Positions 9,163-17,855 of a stretch of 64,000 bases of DNA are shown one piece after another. Within the stretch, counting starts at the first letter, position 1. The number at the start of each line of letters is the position of its first letter. Location: assembly GCF_024806495.1 (NCBI RefSeq), contig NZ_JANUFF010000009.1, forward strand, positions 1-64,000. Reading direction: 5' to 3'. Source of the DNA: Chryseobacterium sp. JUb7. GTDB taxonomy: Bacteria; Bacteroidota; Bacteroidia; Flavobacteriales; Weeksellaceae. The position numbers and the translations under genes are program-made. Under the pieces are notes generated by a model, which saw only the letters and a list, made by a program, of their open reading frames with translations, was not told the origin of the DNA and ran no database searches.

Positions 9163-10280
9163 TGAAAAAAATTGGTATTACCGGTCAAAATGGATTTGTC
9201 GGTTCACATTTATATAATACGTTAGCTTTACATCCTGAAAAATTTGAAAGGATTAGTTTCGAAAGAGAATTCTTTGATGATCAGGATAAGCTAAATGGAT
9301 TTGTTCAGCAGTGTGATGTTATAGTACATCTTGCTGCTATGAATAGAAATCCGGATCCTGAAGTTATTTATAACAATAATATTGATCTTGTCAAAAAGCT
9401 GACTCAGGCTTTAGAAAATACGAATTCTGAAGCTCATGTTATATTCTCATCATCTTCTCAGGAGGAAAAAGATAACCTTTATGGGAAATCCAAAAAAGAA
9501 GGTAGAGAGCTTTTAGCTGAATGGGCAGAAAAAAAGGGCGGAAAATTTACAGGTATGGTGATTCCAAATGTTTTCGGACCTTTTGGAAAACCTAATTATA
9601 ATTCTTTCATAGCGACCTTTTGCCATAAATTGACTCATGGAGAAGTACCATCGATTGATCAGGATGGCGAAGTGAAATTAATTTATGTAGGCGAGCTTGT
9701 ACAGGAAATGATTAAGGAAATTGAAAGTGGCGAATCAAAAAAATTATATGAAGTAGCCCCTACTTCTACAAATAAAGTCTCTGAAGTTCTCCAAAAATTG
9801 GAAAACTATAAGAAATTATATTTCGAGAATGGCGAAATTCCGGTTTTGGAAACAAAATTTGACTTAAATCTTTTTAATACTTTCCGCTGCTATTTTGATA
9901 TTAAAAATCACTATCCCGTAAAGTTTACACAACATACAGATCCAAGAGGGGCTTTTGTTGAAGTGATAAGACTTGGAATTGGAGGGCAGTGTTCTTTTTC
10001 AACGACAGTACCGGGAATCACAAGAGGAAATCACTTTCACACAAGAAAAATAGAGCGGTTTGCTGTTATTAAGGGAAAAGCATTAATACAACTAAGAAAA
10101 ATCGATACAGATGAAGTTCTTGATTTTTATCTGGATGGCAATGAGCCAGCCTATGTAGATATGCCAATTTGGTATACACATAATATTAAAAATATAGGAG
10201 AAGAAGAGCTTTATACAATTTTTTGGATCAATGAACCATTTAATCCCGAGGATTCAGACACTTATTTTGTTGAAGTCTAA
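9162..10280 (+). CDS. fnlB: Bifunctional epimerase/reductase of UDP-L-FucNAc synthesis, FnlB/WbjC/CapF family
   Basis: 372 residues in two domains. Residues 1 to about 245 form an NAD(P)-dependent reductase with GITGQNGFVGSHL at the N-terminus and an SSSSQEEKDNLYGKSKKE active-site region. Residues about 255-372 form a cupin with RGNHFHTRKIERFAVIKGKA. This two-domain layout is diagnostic of CapF-type enzymes, in which the cupin epimerises C3 and the SDR domain reduces C4. The 3' end overlaps by 4 bp the end of a convergent beta-helix gene. Confidence 0.92.
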   Translation: MKKIGITGQNGFVGSHLYNTLALHPEKFERISFEREFFDDQDKLNGFVQQCDVIVHLAAMNRNPDPEVIYNNNIDLVKKLTQALENTNSEAHVIFSSSSQEEKDNLYGKSKKEGRELLAEWAEKKGGKFTGMVIPNVFGPFGKPNYNSFIATFCHKLTHGEVPSIDQDGEVKLIYVGELVQEMIKEIESGESKKLYEVAPTSTNKVSEVLQKLENYKKLYFENGEIPVLETKFDLNLFNTFRCYFDIKNHYPVKFTQHTDPRGAFVEVIRLGIGGQCSFSTTVPGITRGNHFHTRKIERFAVIKGKALIQLRKIDTDEVLDFYLDGNEPAYVDMPIWYTHNIKNIGEEELYTIFWINEPFNPEDSDTYFVEV

Positions 10281-11440
10281 TTAGGAATCTTTGGTGATTT
10301 AAAAGAGGAATTTCTATTTTTCAGAAGTTCCTCTTTTAATTTTGCATTACCTTCTGCTCCTGTATCAATGGTATTTCTTGAATAATCTAAATCAGTTCCT
10401 AACTTTACTTTATTAGGATTTACACTTTCCATAGAATTGATCGCAACATTTTTTTCAAATATATTATTAATAGAGCTGCCCATCAACTGATATAATGTTT
10501 GGTTTTTTTCATTATTAACAGTTTCTCCAGTTACTGCAAAAAAATTATTATTGATCAAATTATTGAATGAATCTTTGACTGCAATGCTGACATAGTGCTG
10601 TTCAAAATAATTGCTTGTTATAATATTGTTTGATGCTCCATCGATAACGATAGCTCTGCCATTACTCTTTAAGTTGTATAGTTGTGAAGTTTTGTCTTCA
10701 GCCAGATAACCGGCAAGATTATTTTCAATCATATTATCATTAATAAAATTGGCAAATGATCTTCCGGTAATATAAATTCCTATGGAATTTTGTCTTACCT
10801 CACTTTTGGTAAGGTAGACACTGGTAGATTCTTTGTCAATCAATATTCCAGTCCCATTATTGCGGATAAAACAATTATTTAAAAAAGTATAATAAGCGGA
10901 GAGAATCTCAATTCCATTATTTGAAAACCCTTCTACCTGTATATCTTCGATACGTGTTCTTAGTCCATAAATTTTTAAGCCTGTGCTGTTGATTATACTG
11001 GACTTAATGTTTTGGGGCAAAAACATATTTGGAATATCACTATTGGGTCCTAAAAAAGTAATATTCTTTATATAATTATATCCATTATAAATTATACTTT
11101 CATCATAGTTTTTTTCCAAAATAAGAGCTTCAGAATTGGCTTCCTTTACTTTGATAATTGTACTGTTGACAAACTCTCCGGTTATACTTATATATTTATT
11201 CAAAACGATAGGTTTAGAAATTAAATAAGTACCGGATGGCAGGTAAAGGTTTACATGCTTTTTCTTGGCACTGTACTTTGCTTTGATGTCATTTACAGCA
11301 TTGGTAAAGGCTCTTGTATCATCAGATATACCGTCACCTTTCGCACCATAAGTTTTAATATCTATATTTTGAGAATAAGTGAAAATACTTATTATTAAAA
11401 ATAAAATTGTTGAATAGCCTTTCATACTTTTTTTTGTCAA
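10277..11440 (-). CDS. Secreted right-handed beta-helix (pectate-lyase-like) protein
   Basis: 387 residues. A signal peptide is visible (positively charged start, then TILFLIISIFTYS, mature part from about residue 24). It is followed by DIKTYGAKGDGISDDTRAF, the N-terminal signature of the pectate lyase 3/GH28-type beta-helix superfamily. Repeating rungs rich in N-x-I (NNGIEIL, NGTGILI, QNSIGIYI, ENNLAGYL) run to about residue 330. Such proteins cleave or bind polysaccharides outside the cytoplasm. It is the only minus-strand gene in the polysaccharide locus, between fnlB and fnlC. An internal Met at residue 6 (11425) is an alternative start. Catalytic residues cannot be assigned. Confidence 0.8.
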   Translation of the reverse strand: MTKKSMKGYSTILFLIISIFTYSQNIDIKTYGAKGDGISDDTRAFTNAVNDIKAKYSAKKKHVNLYLPSGTYLISKPIVLNKYISITGEFVNSTIIKVKEANSEALILEKNYDESIIYNGYNYIKNITFLGPNSDIPNMFLPQNIKSSIINSTGLKIYGLRTRIEDIQVEGFSNNGIEILSAYYTFLNNCFIRNNGTGILIDKESTSVYLTKSEVRQNSIGIYITGRSFANFINDNMIENNLAGYLAEDKTSQLYNLKSNGRAIVIDGASNNIITSNYFEQHYVSIAVKDSFNNLINNNFFAVTGETVNNEKNQTLYQLMGSSINNIFEKNVAINSMESVNPNKVKLGTDLDYSRNTIDTGAEGNAKLKEELLKNRNSSFKSPKIPN

Positions 11441-11466
11441 TCGTGAGTTTAAATATAATAAAAAAT

Positions 11467-11474
11467 TATCTTTG
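11467..11474 (+). promoter_or_regulatory. Bacteroidota -7 box upstream of fnlC
   Basis: TATCTTTG matches the TAnnTTTG consensus and lies 18 bp before the fnlC ATG, just downstream of the antisense beta-helix gene. It would restart + strand transcription after that interruption. No convincing -33 TTTG at the usual spacing was found. Confidence 0.6.
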
Positions 11475-11492
11475 TAACGGCAAAAAAATACA

Positions 11493-12629
11493 ATGGAGAA
11501 ACTAAAAGTAATGACAGTCGTAGGAACGCGACCAGAGATTATTAGACTTTCAAGAGTCTTGTCTGCTTTAGATAATTCTGAAGCTATTGAGCATATTATT
11601 GTTCATACAGGGCAAAATTATGATTATGAACTTAATCAGATTTTCTTTGAAGACTTAGGTCTTCGTAAACCTGATTTTTTTTTAGAAGCAGCTGGGAAAA
11701 CAGCCACAGAAACAGTAGGAAATATTTTAATTAAAATAGATCCTCTTTTGGAAGAAGTAAAGCCTGATGCTTTTCTTGTTCTGGGAGATACCAATTCTTG
11801 CCTTTGTGCAATACCGGCAAAGAAAAGACAGATTCCGATTTTCCATATGGAAGCCGGAAACAGATGTTTTGATCAAAGAGTTCCTGAAGAAACCAACAGA
11901 AAAATTGTAGATCACACTTCCGATATAAATTTAACGTATTCTGATATTGCACGCGAATATTTATTAAGGGAAGGTCTTCCTGCTGACAGAATTATTAAAA
12001 CGGGTTCTCCGATGTTTGAGGTTCTGAATCATTATCTTCCTCAAATTGAAAGTTCGGATGTTTTAGCAAGACTAAACCTTGAAGAGAGAAAGTATTTCGT
12101 TGTTTCGTCTCATAGAGAGGAAAATATTAATTCTGATAAAAATTTTAAAGGATTAATAGAAAGCCTTAACGCGATTGCTGAGAAATTTGGCTATCCGATT
12201 ATTGTCTCTACACACCCGAGAACGAGAAATATGATCGATAAAATGAACGTTGAGGTGAGACCTGAAATTCAGTTTCTGAAACCTCTTGGCTTTCACGATT
12301 ATAATGCACTTCAAATGAGAAGTTATGCGGTTCTATCGGATTCGGGAACTATTTCTGAAGAATCTTCTATACTCAATTTTAGAGCCTTAAATATCAGAGA
12401 TGCTCACGAAAGACCGGAAGCAATGGAGGAAGCATCAGTAATGATGGTTGGTTTATCACCTGAAAGAATTTTGCAGGGCTTAACTCAGCTTCAGCAACAA
12501 AAAGTAGGGGCTGAAAGAAATTACAGACCTGTTGCAGATTATTCTATGCCAAATGTGTCTGAAAAAATGGTCAGAATTATTCTGAGCTATACTGATTATG
12601 TTAACCGAGTAGTTTGGAGTAAGAAATAA
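11493..12629 (+). CDS. fnlC: Non-hydrolysing UDP-N-acetyl sugar 2-epimerase, FnlC/WbjD/CapG family
   Basis: 378 residues with the WecB fold: VVGTRPEIIRLSRVL, HTGQNYDYELNQIFFEDLG, HMEAGNRCFDQRVPEETN and SDSGTISEESS. It catalyses the last step of UDP-L-FucNAc synthesis, C2 epimerisation. It has its own -7 box because the beta-helix gene separates it from fnlB. The WbuB-like transferase starts 4 bp downstream, as in other FucNAc-containing loci. Confidence 0.92.
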   Translation: MEKLKVMTVVGTRPEIIRLSRVLSALDNSEAIEHIIVHTGQNYDYELNQIFFEDLGLRKPDFFLEAAGKTATETVGNILIKIDPLLEEVKPDAFLVLGDTNSCLCAIPAKKRQIPIFHMEAGNRCFDQRVPEETNRKIVDHTSDINLTYSDIAREYLLREGLPADRIIKTGSPMFEVLNHYLPQIESSDVLARLNLEERKYFVVSSHREENINSDKNFKGLIESLNAIAEKFGYPIIVSTHPRTRNMIDKMNVEVRPEIQFLKPLGFHDYNALQMRSYAVLSDSGTISEESSILNFRALNIRDAHERPEAMEEASVMMVGLSPERILQGLTQLQQQKVGAERNYRPVADYSMPNVSEKMVRIILSYTDYVNRVVWSKK

Positions 12630-12633
12630 GAGA

Positions 12634-13845
12634 ATGAATGTATTATTTCTTACTTTAGTTAAAATAGATACTTTACAGCAAAGAGGTATTTATCATGATC
12701 TTATGCGTGAATTCTCCAGGCATGGTCATCACCTCTACATTGTATCACCATCGGAAAGAAGAGAAAAAGTCAAAACGAGTATAAAAACAGAAGAAAATAC
12801 CCGGTTTTTAAATGTAAAGACGCTTAATATTCAGAAAACAAATTTTATTGAAAAGGGAATTTCAACACTTACAATAGAAAAATTATTCTTAAGAGCAGTG
12901 AAGAAATATTTTTCTGACGTAAAATTTGATTTGATTATTTATTCTACGCCACCCATTACTTTTACTAATCTCATTAAGTATATTAAAAAAAGAGATCATG
13001 CTAAAACATATCTGTTGCTTAAAGATATTTTTCCGCAAAATGCTGTAGATATGCAACTGATGTCAGATAAAGGTGTTCTTTACAAATATTTTAGGAATAA
13101 GGAAAAAGAGCTCTATACCATTTCCGATAAAATTGGGTGTATGTCTAAAGCCAATGTAGATTTTGTTTTAGATCATAATTCATATATTTCAGAAGATAAA
13201 ACTGAAATTAATCCAAATTCTATTGAAATACAACTTTTTAAAGAGTTGTCTCATGAAGAAAAATCTAAAATTAAAGCTAAGTATAATATTCCTGTTGATA
13301 AAATGATCTTCATTTATGGAGGTAATTTAGGAAAACCTCAAGGCATCGATTTTTTGATAGAAACTTTAGATGCTAAAAAAAATGATACCAAAGTATTTTT
13401 TATTGTGGTAGGATCAGGTACTGAATATGGCAAAATAAAATCGTGGATGGATATAAATCAGCCTGAAAATGTATTATTCCTCTCAGCATTACCCAAAAAA
13501 GAGTATGATCAGCTGGTTCAGGCCTGTGATGTGGGATTAATTTTCCTGCATAAAGACTTTAAAATTCCTAATTATCCTTCAAGGCTTTTATCATATTTGG
13601 AATTTAAGATGCCGGTATTGGCTGCGACTGATAACAATACAGATATTGGCTCAGATATTGTTGCAAATGGTTGTGGATTTGCCGTTGAGTCTGGTAATAT
13701 TGGTGAAATGATAAAAGCTGTTGATCAATTGGCAGAAATGGATAATACTATATTTGAAGAAATGAGACAAAAAAGTTTCACCTTTTTGGAAAGGGATTTT
13801 CAGGTATCTGGTTCTTATGAAAAAATAATAGAATCTATTTCGTAG
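12634..13845 (+). CDS. WbuB-like glycosyltransferase (GT4), probable L-FucNAc transferase
   Basis: 403 residues, GT-B fold. An N-terminal acceptor domain (YHDLMREFSRHGHHLYIVSP) is followed by the donor domain with IYGGNLGKPQGIDFLIE and a C-terminal PNYPSRLLSYLEFKMPVLA region with the conserved Ser/Glu of WbuB proteins. Gene order fnlA-fnlB-fnlC-wbuB is typical of L-FucNAc loci, so L-FucNAc as donor sugar is the best inference. A 93-bp gap follows, holding a possible 15-codon ORF. Confidence 0.85.
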   Translation: MNVLFLTLVKIDTLQQRGIYHDLMREFSRHGHHLYIVSPSERREKVKTSIKTEENTRFLNVKTLNIQKTNFIEKGISTLTIEKLFLRAVKKYFSDVKFDLIIYSTPPITFTNLIKYIKKRDHAKTYLLLKDIFPQNAVDMQLMSDKGVLYKYFRNKEKELYTISDKIGCMSKANVDFVLDHNSYISEDKTEINPNSIEIQLFKELSHEEKSKIKAKYNIPVDKMIFIYGGNLGKPQGIDFLIETLDAKKNDTKVFFIVVGSGTEYGKIKSWMDINQPENVLFLSALPKKEYDQLVQACDVGLIFLHKDFKIPNYPSRLLSYLEFKMPVLAATDNNTDIGSDIVANGCGFAVESGNIGEMIKAVDQLAEMDNTIFEEMRQKSFTFLERDFQVSGSYEKIIESIS

Positions 13846-13938
13846 TAACTAAAGCAAAATTTATAATTTTAAATACAATCAGAACAAATGCAAACAGATA
13901 AAAAATCATTTTTTAATCTTTTTAAATTAAAATAAACG

Positions 13939-14523
13939 ATGTATAAAGCATTTATAAAAAGGTTTTTAGATATCGTTGTAGCTCTGTCAGTTATTATATT
14001 TTTACTTCCTTTATTTATCATTATTTATATTCTCGTGAAAACAGACAGTTCAGGTAACTTTTTTTTCTTCCAGGAAAGATTAGGATATAAGGGCAAAGTC
14101 TTTAAAATATATAAGATAAGAACGATGTATGATAAAGAGCGGGTTGCTGACAGAGAGATTTTGAAAAACGATGTTGAGGTTACAAAAGTAGGATACTATC
14201 TGAGACGCTTCAAAATAGACGAGCTTCCGCAGATTATTAATGTTTTTAAAGGAGATATGTCTTTGGTTGGACCTCGCCCTTGTTTGCCGAGACAATTAGC
14301 AGAATTTAATGAAGACGGAAAAAAACGTATTGAAGTTGTTCCTGGTTTAACAGGGCTTTCTCAGGTAAATGGAAATATTCATTTAACCTGGGAACAAAGA
14401 TGGAAATATGACAGAGAGTATGTGGAGAATCAAAGCTTTCCACTTGATGTTAAAATAATACTTAAAACTTTTTTAATACTCTTTTACGGAGAAGATAAAT
14501 ATTTAAAAAGCCCGGATGTATAG
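13939..14523 (+). CDS. Initiating phosphosugar transferase (PglC/WcaJ-type monotopic enzyme), first copy
   Basis: 194 residues: a single N-terminal membrane helix (about 8-32) followed by the bacterial sugar transferase core with KVFKIYKIRTMYDKE, LRRFKIDELPQIINVFKGD and MSLVGPRPCLP. The Asp-Glu dyad of DELPQ is the catalytic pair of this family. It transfers a sugar-1-phosphate from a UDP-sugar to undecaprenyl phosphate, starting repeat-unit synthesis. It ends in an 8-bp overlap with a formyltransferase gene. A second enzyme of the same type is at 19004. Confidence 0.9.
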   Translation: MYKAFIKRFLDIVVALSVIIFLLPLFIIIYILVKTDSSGNFFFFQERLGYKGKVFKIYKIRTMYDKERVADREILKNDVEVTKVGYYLRRFKIDELPQIINVFKGDMSLVGPRPCLPRQLAEFNEDGKKRIEVVPGLTGLSQVNGNIHLTWEQRWKYDREYVENQSFPLDVKIILKTFLILFYGEDKYLKSPDV

Positions 14524-15481
14524 AATATTAGTAATAGGAGCCGTAAGTTCAACTGCACAGATTATTAAAAAACTGGTTGAGCATAATTTGCTGGTCGTTG
14601 GAGTCCTTGGACATGAACCAAAAGATAGGGATAAAGTCTCAGGATGGGCGGATTTATCTGCTTTATCATCATCATATAATATCAATTATAAAGGTTTTAC
14701 TAAAATTAATGATCAGGAAAATCTTTCATGGGCTATCGACAAAAAACCGGATATTATTTTTGCGGTAGGTTTTTCACAGTTAGTACATGAAGAATGGTTT
14801 TCAGTCTCAAAATTAGGATGTATAGGTTTTCACCCAACAAAACTTCCGCTAGGCAGAGGAAGAGCTCCTTTAGCATGGATTACTCTGGAACAGTCTTATG
14901 GCTCGGCTTCCTTCTTTCTCATGGGAAAAGGGGCTGATGACGGGCCTGTTTTTGTACAGTCAATATTTAAAGTTGAGGAAAATGATGATGCCGGAATTGT
15001 TGAAGGGAAAATTATGCAACATATTGATATTGCTTTAGATCAATGGTTACCAGAATTAAAAAAAGGACTTTGGAATCCTGTTCCTCAATGTGAACACATG
15101 GCATCTTATTACGGGATAAGAAAAGAAGAAGACGGATTAATTAACTGGAATGACAATGCCGAGTATATTAACCGTCTTGTAAAAGCAGCATCCAGACCAC
15201 ACCCTGGAGCCTACACTTATTATAAAGATGAAAAATTACTTATCTGGTCTTGTAGGGTAGAAAAAGAAATTCAGTTCAAAGGGGTTATTGGCAGAATTTT
15301 ATTGAAAAATGATAATGGAGAATTTCTTATTCAAACTGGAGACGGACTTCTATGGATTGAAGAATATGCTTATAAAAACGGTTTAAGTATTTCAGTAAAC
15401 ATAGGAGACAAACTCGGTTATAATATTGAAGACGAAATTTATAAAATAAAAACAATTTTAAAAAAAATACAAAGTGAATAG
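14516..15481 (+). CDS. Sugar N-formyltransferase-like protein (formyl-THF-dependent fold)
   Basis: 321 residues. The formyltransferase domain (about 1-200) has GFHPTKLPLGRGRAPLAWI and KGADDGPVFVQS, giving the catalytic His and Asp of the methionyl-tRNA/ArnA/sugar formyltransferase fold. The Asn of the classic N-x-H motif is Gly here (IGFH), as I recall for a sugar-modifying subgroup. A C-terminal OB-like domain (about 215-310) contains RLVKAASRPHPGAY. It probably N-formylates an amino sugar. Its start overlaps the initiating transferase by 8 bp and its end overlaps the deacetylase by 8 bp, so the three are tightly coupled. It is not the housekeeping fmt gene. Confidence 0.8.
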   Translation: MYRILVIGAVSSTAQIIKKLVEHNLLVVGVLGHEPKDRDKVSGWADLSALSSSYNINYKGFTKINDQENLSWAIDKKPDIIFAVGFSQLVHEEWFSVSKLGCIGFHPTKLPLGRGRAPLAWITLEQSYGSASFFLMGKGADDGPVFVQSIFKVEENDDAGIVEGKIMQHIDIALDQWLPELKKGLWNPVPQCEHMASYYGIRKEEDGLINWNDNAEYINRLVKAASRPHPGAYTYYKDEKLLIWSCRVEKEIQFKGVIGRILLKNDNGEFLIQTGDGLLWIEEYAYKNGLSISVNIGDKLGYNIEDEIYKIKTILKKIQSE

Positions 15482-16148
15482 AGTAGTAGTAGTAGCACCA
15501 CATCCGGATGATGAAATCATTGGATGCGGAGCAACAATTGCCAGACATATTAAAAACGGTGATGAAGTTACCGTGGTCGTTGCAACCAATGCTTCTGTTG
15601 GAGCTCCTGAGCTTTATTCAGCAGATCAGGCTAAAAGCACCAGGGCTGAAGCAGTGGCTGCCCATCAGTTTTTAGGTGTGAAAGAGACTGTCTTTTGTGA
15701 GTTTCCTGCACCCGGACTGAATGCGTTTCCCGAATTTAAAATATCATTGGAGATTTCTAAAATATTCCAAAAAATAAAACCTACTCATTTATATCTTCCA
15801 CATCCGGGAGATATTCATCAGGACCATAAAGCTATATACAGAGCATGTCTGGTTGCGGCAAGACCACAAGGTGAAGAAAAAATATCCAATATATACTGCT
15901 ATGAAACTCTTTCTGAAACAGAATGGACGCCAATGCAGGAAAAGGCTTTTGTACCCAATCATTTTGTAGATGTTTCCGATGTTTTTTCAAAAAAACTGGA
16001 AGCCATGAAGTTTTTTGAATCACAGATTAAAAAATTTCCGCACTCTCGTTCTATAGAAGCATTTGAGGCTTTGGCAATGTACAGAGGAGCTACTGTCGGA
16101 GTAGCAAGAGCCGAAGCATTTGTCGTTGAAAGACAGCTGGTATTGTAA
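15474..16148 (+). CDS. PIG-L/LmbE-family zinc deacetylase
   Basis: 224 residues with a GTG start overlapping the formyltransferase stop by 8 bp. VVVAPHPDDEIIGCG carries the AHPDDE-type zinc site and GDIHQDHKA the third zinc ligand. The family removes N-acetyl groups from GlcNAc-type sugars. Coupled to a formyltransferase, it could unmask an amine (on a nucleotide sugar or lipid-linked sugar) that is then formylated. That order is an inference from gene adjacency. Confidence 0.87.
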   Translation: MNRVVVVAPHPDDEIIGCGATIARHIKNGDEVTVVVATNASVGAPELYSADQAKSTRAEAVAAHQFLGVKETVFCEFPAPGLNAFPEFKISLEISKIFQKIKPTHLYLPHPGDIHQDHKAIYRACLVAARPQGEEKISNIYCYETLSETEWTPMQEKAFVPNHFVDVSDVFSKKLEAMKFFESQIKKFPHSRSIEAFEALAMYRGATVGVARAEAFVVERQLVL

Positions 16149-16220
16149 AATGTATTCGCAAGGAGGTAAAAAGCCTTAGTAAATAAGAAAGATAAATACA
16201 GTTTTTATTAATAATAAAAG

Positions 16221-17189
16221 ATGAATAATATACTTATAACGTCTGCAGGACAGAGAGTTTCTTTGGTTAGAGCATTTCAGAAAGAAATAAAAAAGATTGA
16301 TGAAAATGGAAAGGTTTTTACAGTGGATCTTAATCCTGTTCTAGCTCCGGCCTGTCATATTTCTGATGGTTATAAGCAAATTAACAGAGTTACGGATCCG
16401 GATTATATTTCTAATTTATTAGATATCTGCAAAAATTGGAATATCAAAATCATTATTCCAACAATAGATACGGAACTTCTTGTTTTAACTAAAAATAAAG
16501 AAATCTTTCTTGAAAATGGAATTATTCCCATTATCTCGTCCGAGAATTTTATTCAAAAATGTAGAGATAAACGTATTATTAATGAATTTTTCAAAGAAAA
16601 AAATATAGATATTCCCAAAGATATCGATAAGCAGAATATCACATTTCCATTATTTATAAAACCTTACGACGGATCACTAAGTAAAGACACTTTCCTGATA
16701 AGAGAGGCATCAGAACTTAAAGATTATCATTTTCAAAATCCTAAACTGATGTTTATGGAATATATTGATCATGATGTTTATGAGGAATATACGGTGGATA
16801 CTTATTATGATAGAAACGGGGAGTTGAAATGTGTGGTTCCCAGAAAACGTATTTTCGTAAGAGCGGGAGAAGTAAACAAAGGAGTCACTCAAAAAAATGA
16901 GATTGAAAACTATGTTAAAAATAATCTGTCCTTTATTGAAGGTGCGGTAGGTTGCCTTACCATGCAGTTTTTCTTTCATCCCATAGATAAAAGAATTATC
17001 GGAATCGAAATAAATCCAAGATTTGGCGGAGGATATCCTTTAAGTTATCTTGCCGGAGCCAATTATCCTGGATGGATTTTAAAAGAATATATACTGAACG
17101 ATACGATTTCTTATTTCGACGGATGGGAGAATAATTTATTAATGCTGCGTTATGACGATGAAATTTTAGTGCGTGATTATGAAGGCTAA
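16221..17189 (+). CDS. ATP-grasp ligase of the polysaccharide locus (CarB-like)
   Basis: 322 residues. The N-terminal Rossmann-like part has NILITSAGQRVSLVRAF, and the central ATP-grasp fold has FPLFIKPYDGSLSKDTFLI and, near the end, IGIEINPRFGGGYPLSYLA, the metal-binding E-x-N motif of ATP-grasp enzymes. These enzymes form amide or thioester bonds from a carboxylate, so attachment of an amino acid or similar acyl group to an amino sugar is plausible. It overlaps the next HAD gene by 11 bp. ATP-grasp/HAD pairs recur in surface-glycan loci; the substrate is unknown. Confidence 0.8.
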   Translation: MNNILITSAGQRVSLVRAFQKEIKKIDENGKVFTVDLNPVLAPACHISDGYKQINRVTDPDYISNLLDICKNWNIKIIIPTIDTELLVLTKNKEIFLENGIIPIISSENFIQKCRDKRIINEFFKEKNIDIPKDIDKQNITFPLFIKPYDGSLSKDTFLIREASELKDYHFQNPKLMFMEYIDHDVYEEYTVDTYYDRNGELKCVVPRKRIFVRAGEVNKGVTQKNEIENYVKNNLSFIEGAVGCLTMQFFFHPIDKRIIGIEINPRFGGGYPLSYLAGANYPGWILKEYILNDTISYFDGWENNLLMLRYDDEILVRDYEG

Positions 17190-17820
17190 ATATATTATAT
17201 TTGATCTTGATGATACTCTGATGTATGAAATTGAATATCTGGAATCTGCATATTATGAAATAGCTTCTTTGTTGGATAAAAGTAATAATAATCAGCTGTA
17301 TGAAGAGATGATTCATTGGTATTATCAGAAACAGGATGTTTTTGGAATGTTGGAAAAAAAATATTCACATGCCAAAATCGACTTACTGAATATTTACCGG
17401 AATCATTTTCCTACCATCAAGATGGCAGAAGATGTAAAAGATACTTTAGATTATCTGAAGAGAAATTCATATAAAATCGGATTAATATCAGATGGAAGGT
17501 CTGTTACGCAAAGAAATAAATTAAAAGCTCTGAATATTGAAGATATTTTTGAGAAAATTATTATTTCGGAAGAGTTTGGGAGTACAAAACCTGATGTTAA
17601 GAATTTTAAAATATTTATGGATGATGAAAATCTGGAATATTTTTATATTGGTGATAATACAAAAAAAGATTTTATAGCACCAAACAATCTGGGCTGGGTA
17701 ACTATTGCCCTTAAAGATGCGGGAAGAAATATTCATAAACAGGATTTTGATTGGTCTGAAGAGCATAAGCCGCATTTTATTGTAGATAATATCAAGGATA
17801 TAATTAAATATATAAACTAA
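17179..17820 (+). CDS. HAD-superfamily phosphatase
   Basis: 213 residues from the ATG at 17179; a GTG six bases upstream is possible but less likely. YIIFDLDDTLMYEIEYLE carries motif I (DxD), LISDGRS motif II, and GSTKPDVKNFK with YIGDNTKKDF motifs III and IV. It hydrolyses a phosphorylated metabolite, probably a sugar phosphate of the pathway. It overlaps the ATP-grasp gene by 11 bp, indicating linked function. Confidence 0.82.
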   Translation: MKAKYIIFDLDDTLMYEIEYLESAYYEIASLLDKSNNNQLYEEMIHWYYQKQDVFGMLEKKYSHAKIDLLNIYRNHFPTIKMAEDVKDTLDYLKRNSYKIGLISDGRSVTQRNKLKALNIEDIFEKIIISEEFGSTKPDVKNFKIFMDDENLEYFYIGDNTKKDFIAPNNLGWVTIALKDAGRNIHKQDFDWSEEHKPHFIVDNIKDIIKYIN

Positions 17821-17855
17821 GTCAAAGCTTTAGTTTTATTAAAAAAAATAAACAA

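Noticed and set aside
14516..15481. Methionyl-tRNA formyltransferase (fmt)
   Set aside because: It overlaps polysaccharide genes on both sides and has the sugar-type GRGRAPLAW active-site region without the Asn of Fmt.
16158..16168. AAGGAGGT as a ribosome binding site
   Set aside because: It lies more than 50 bp before the next ATG (16221) and this group rarely uses such sites.
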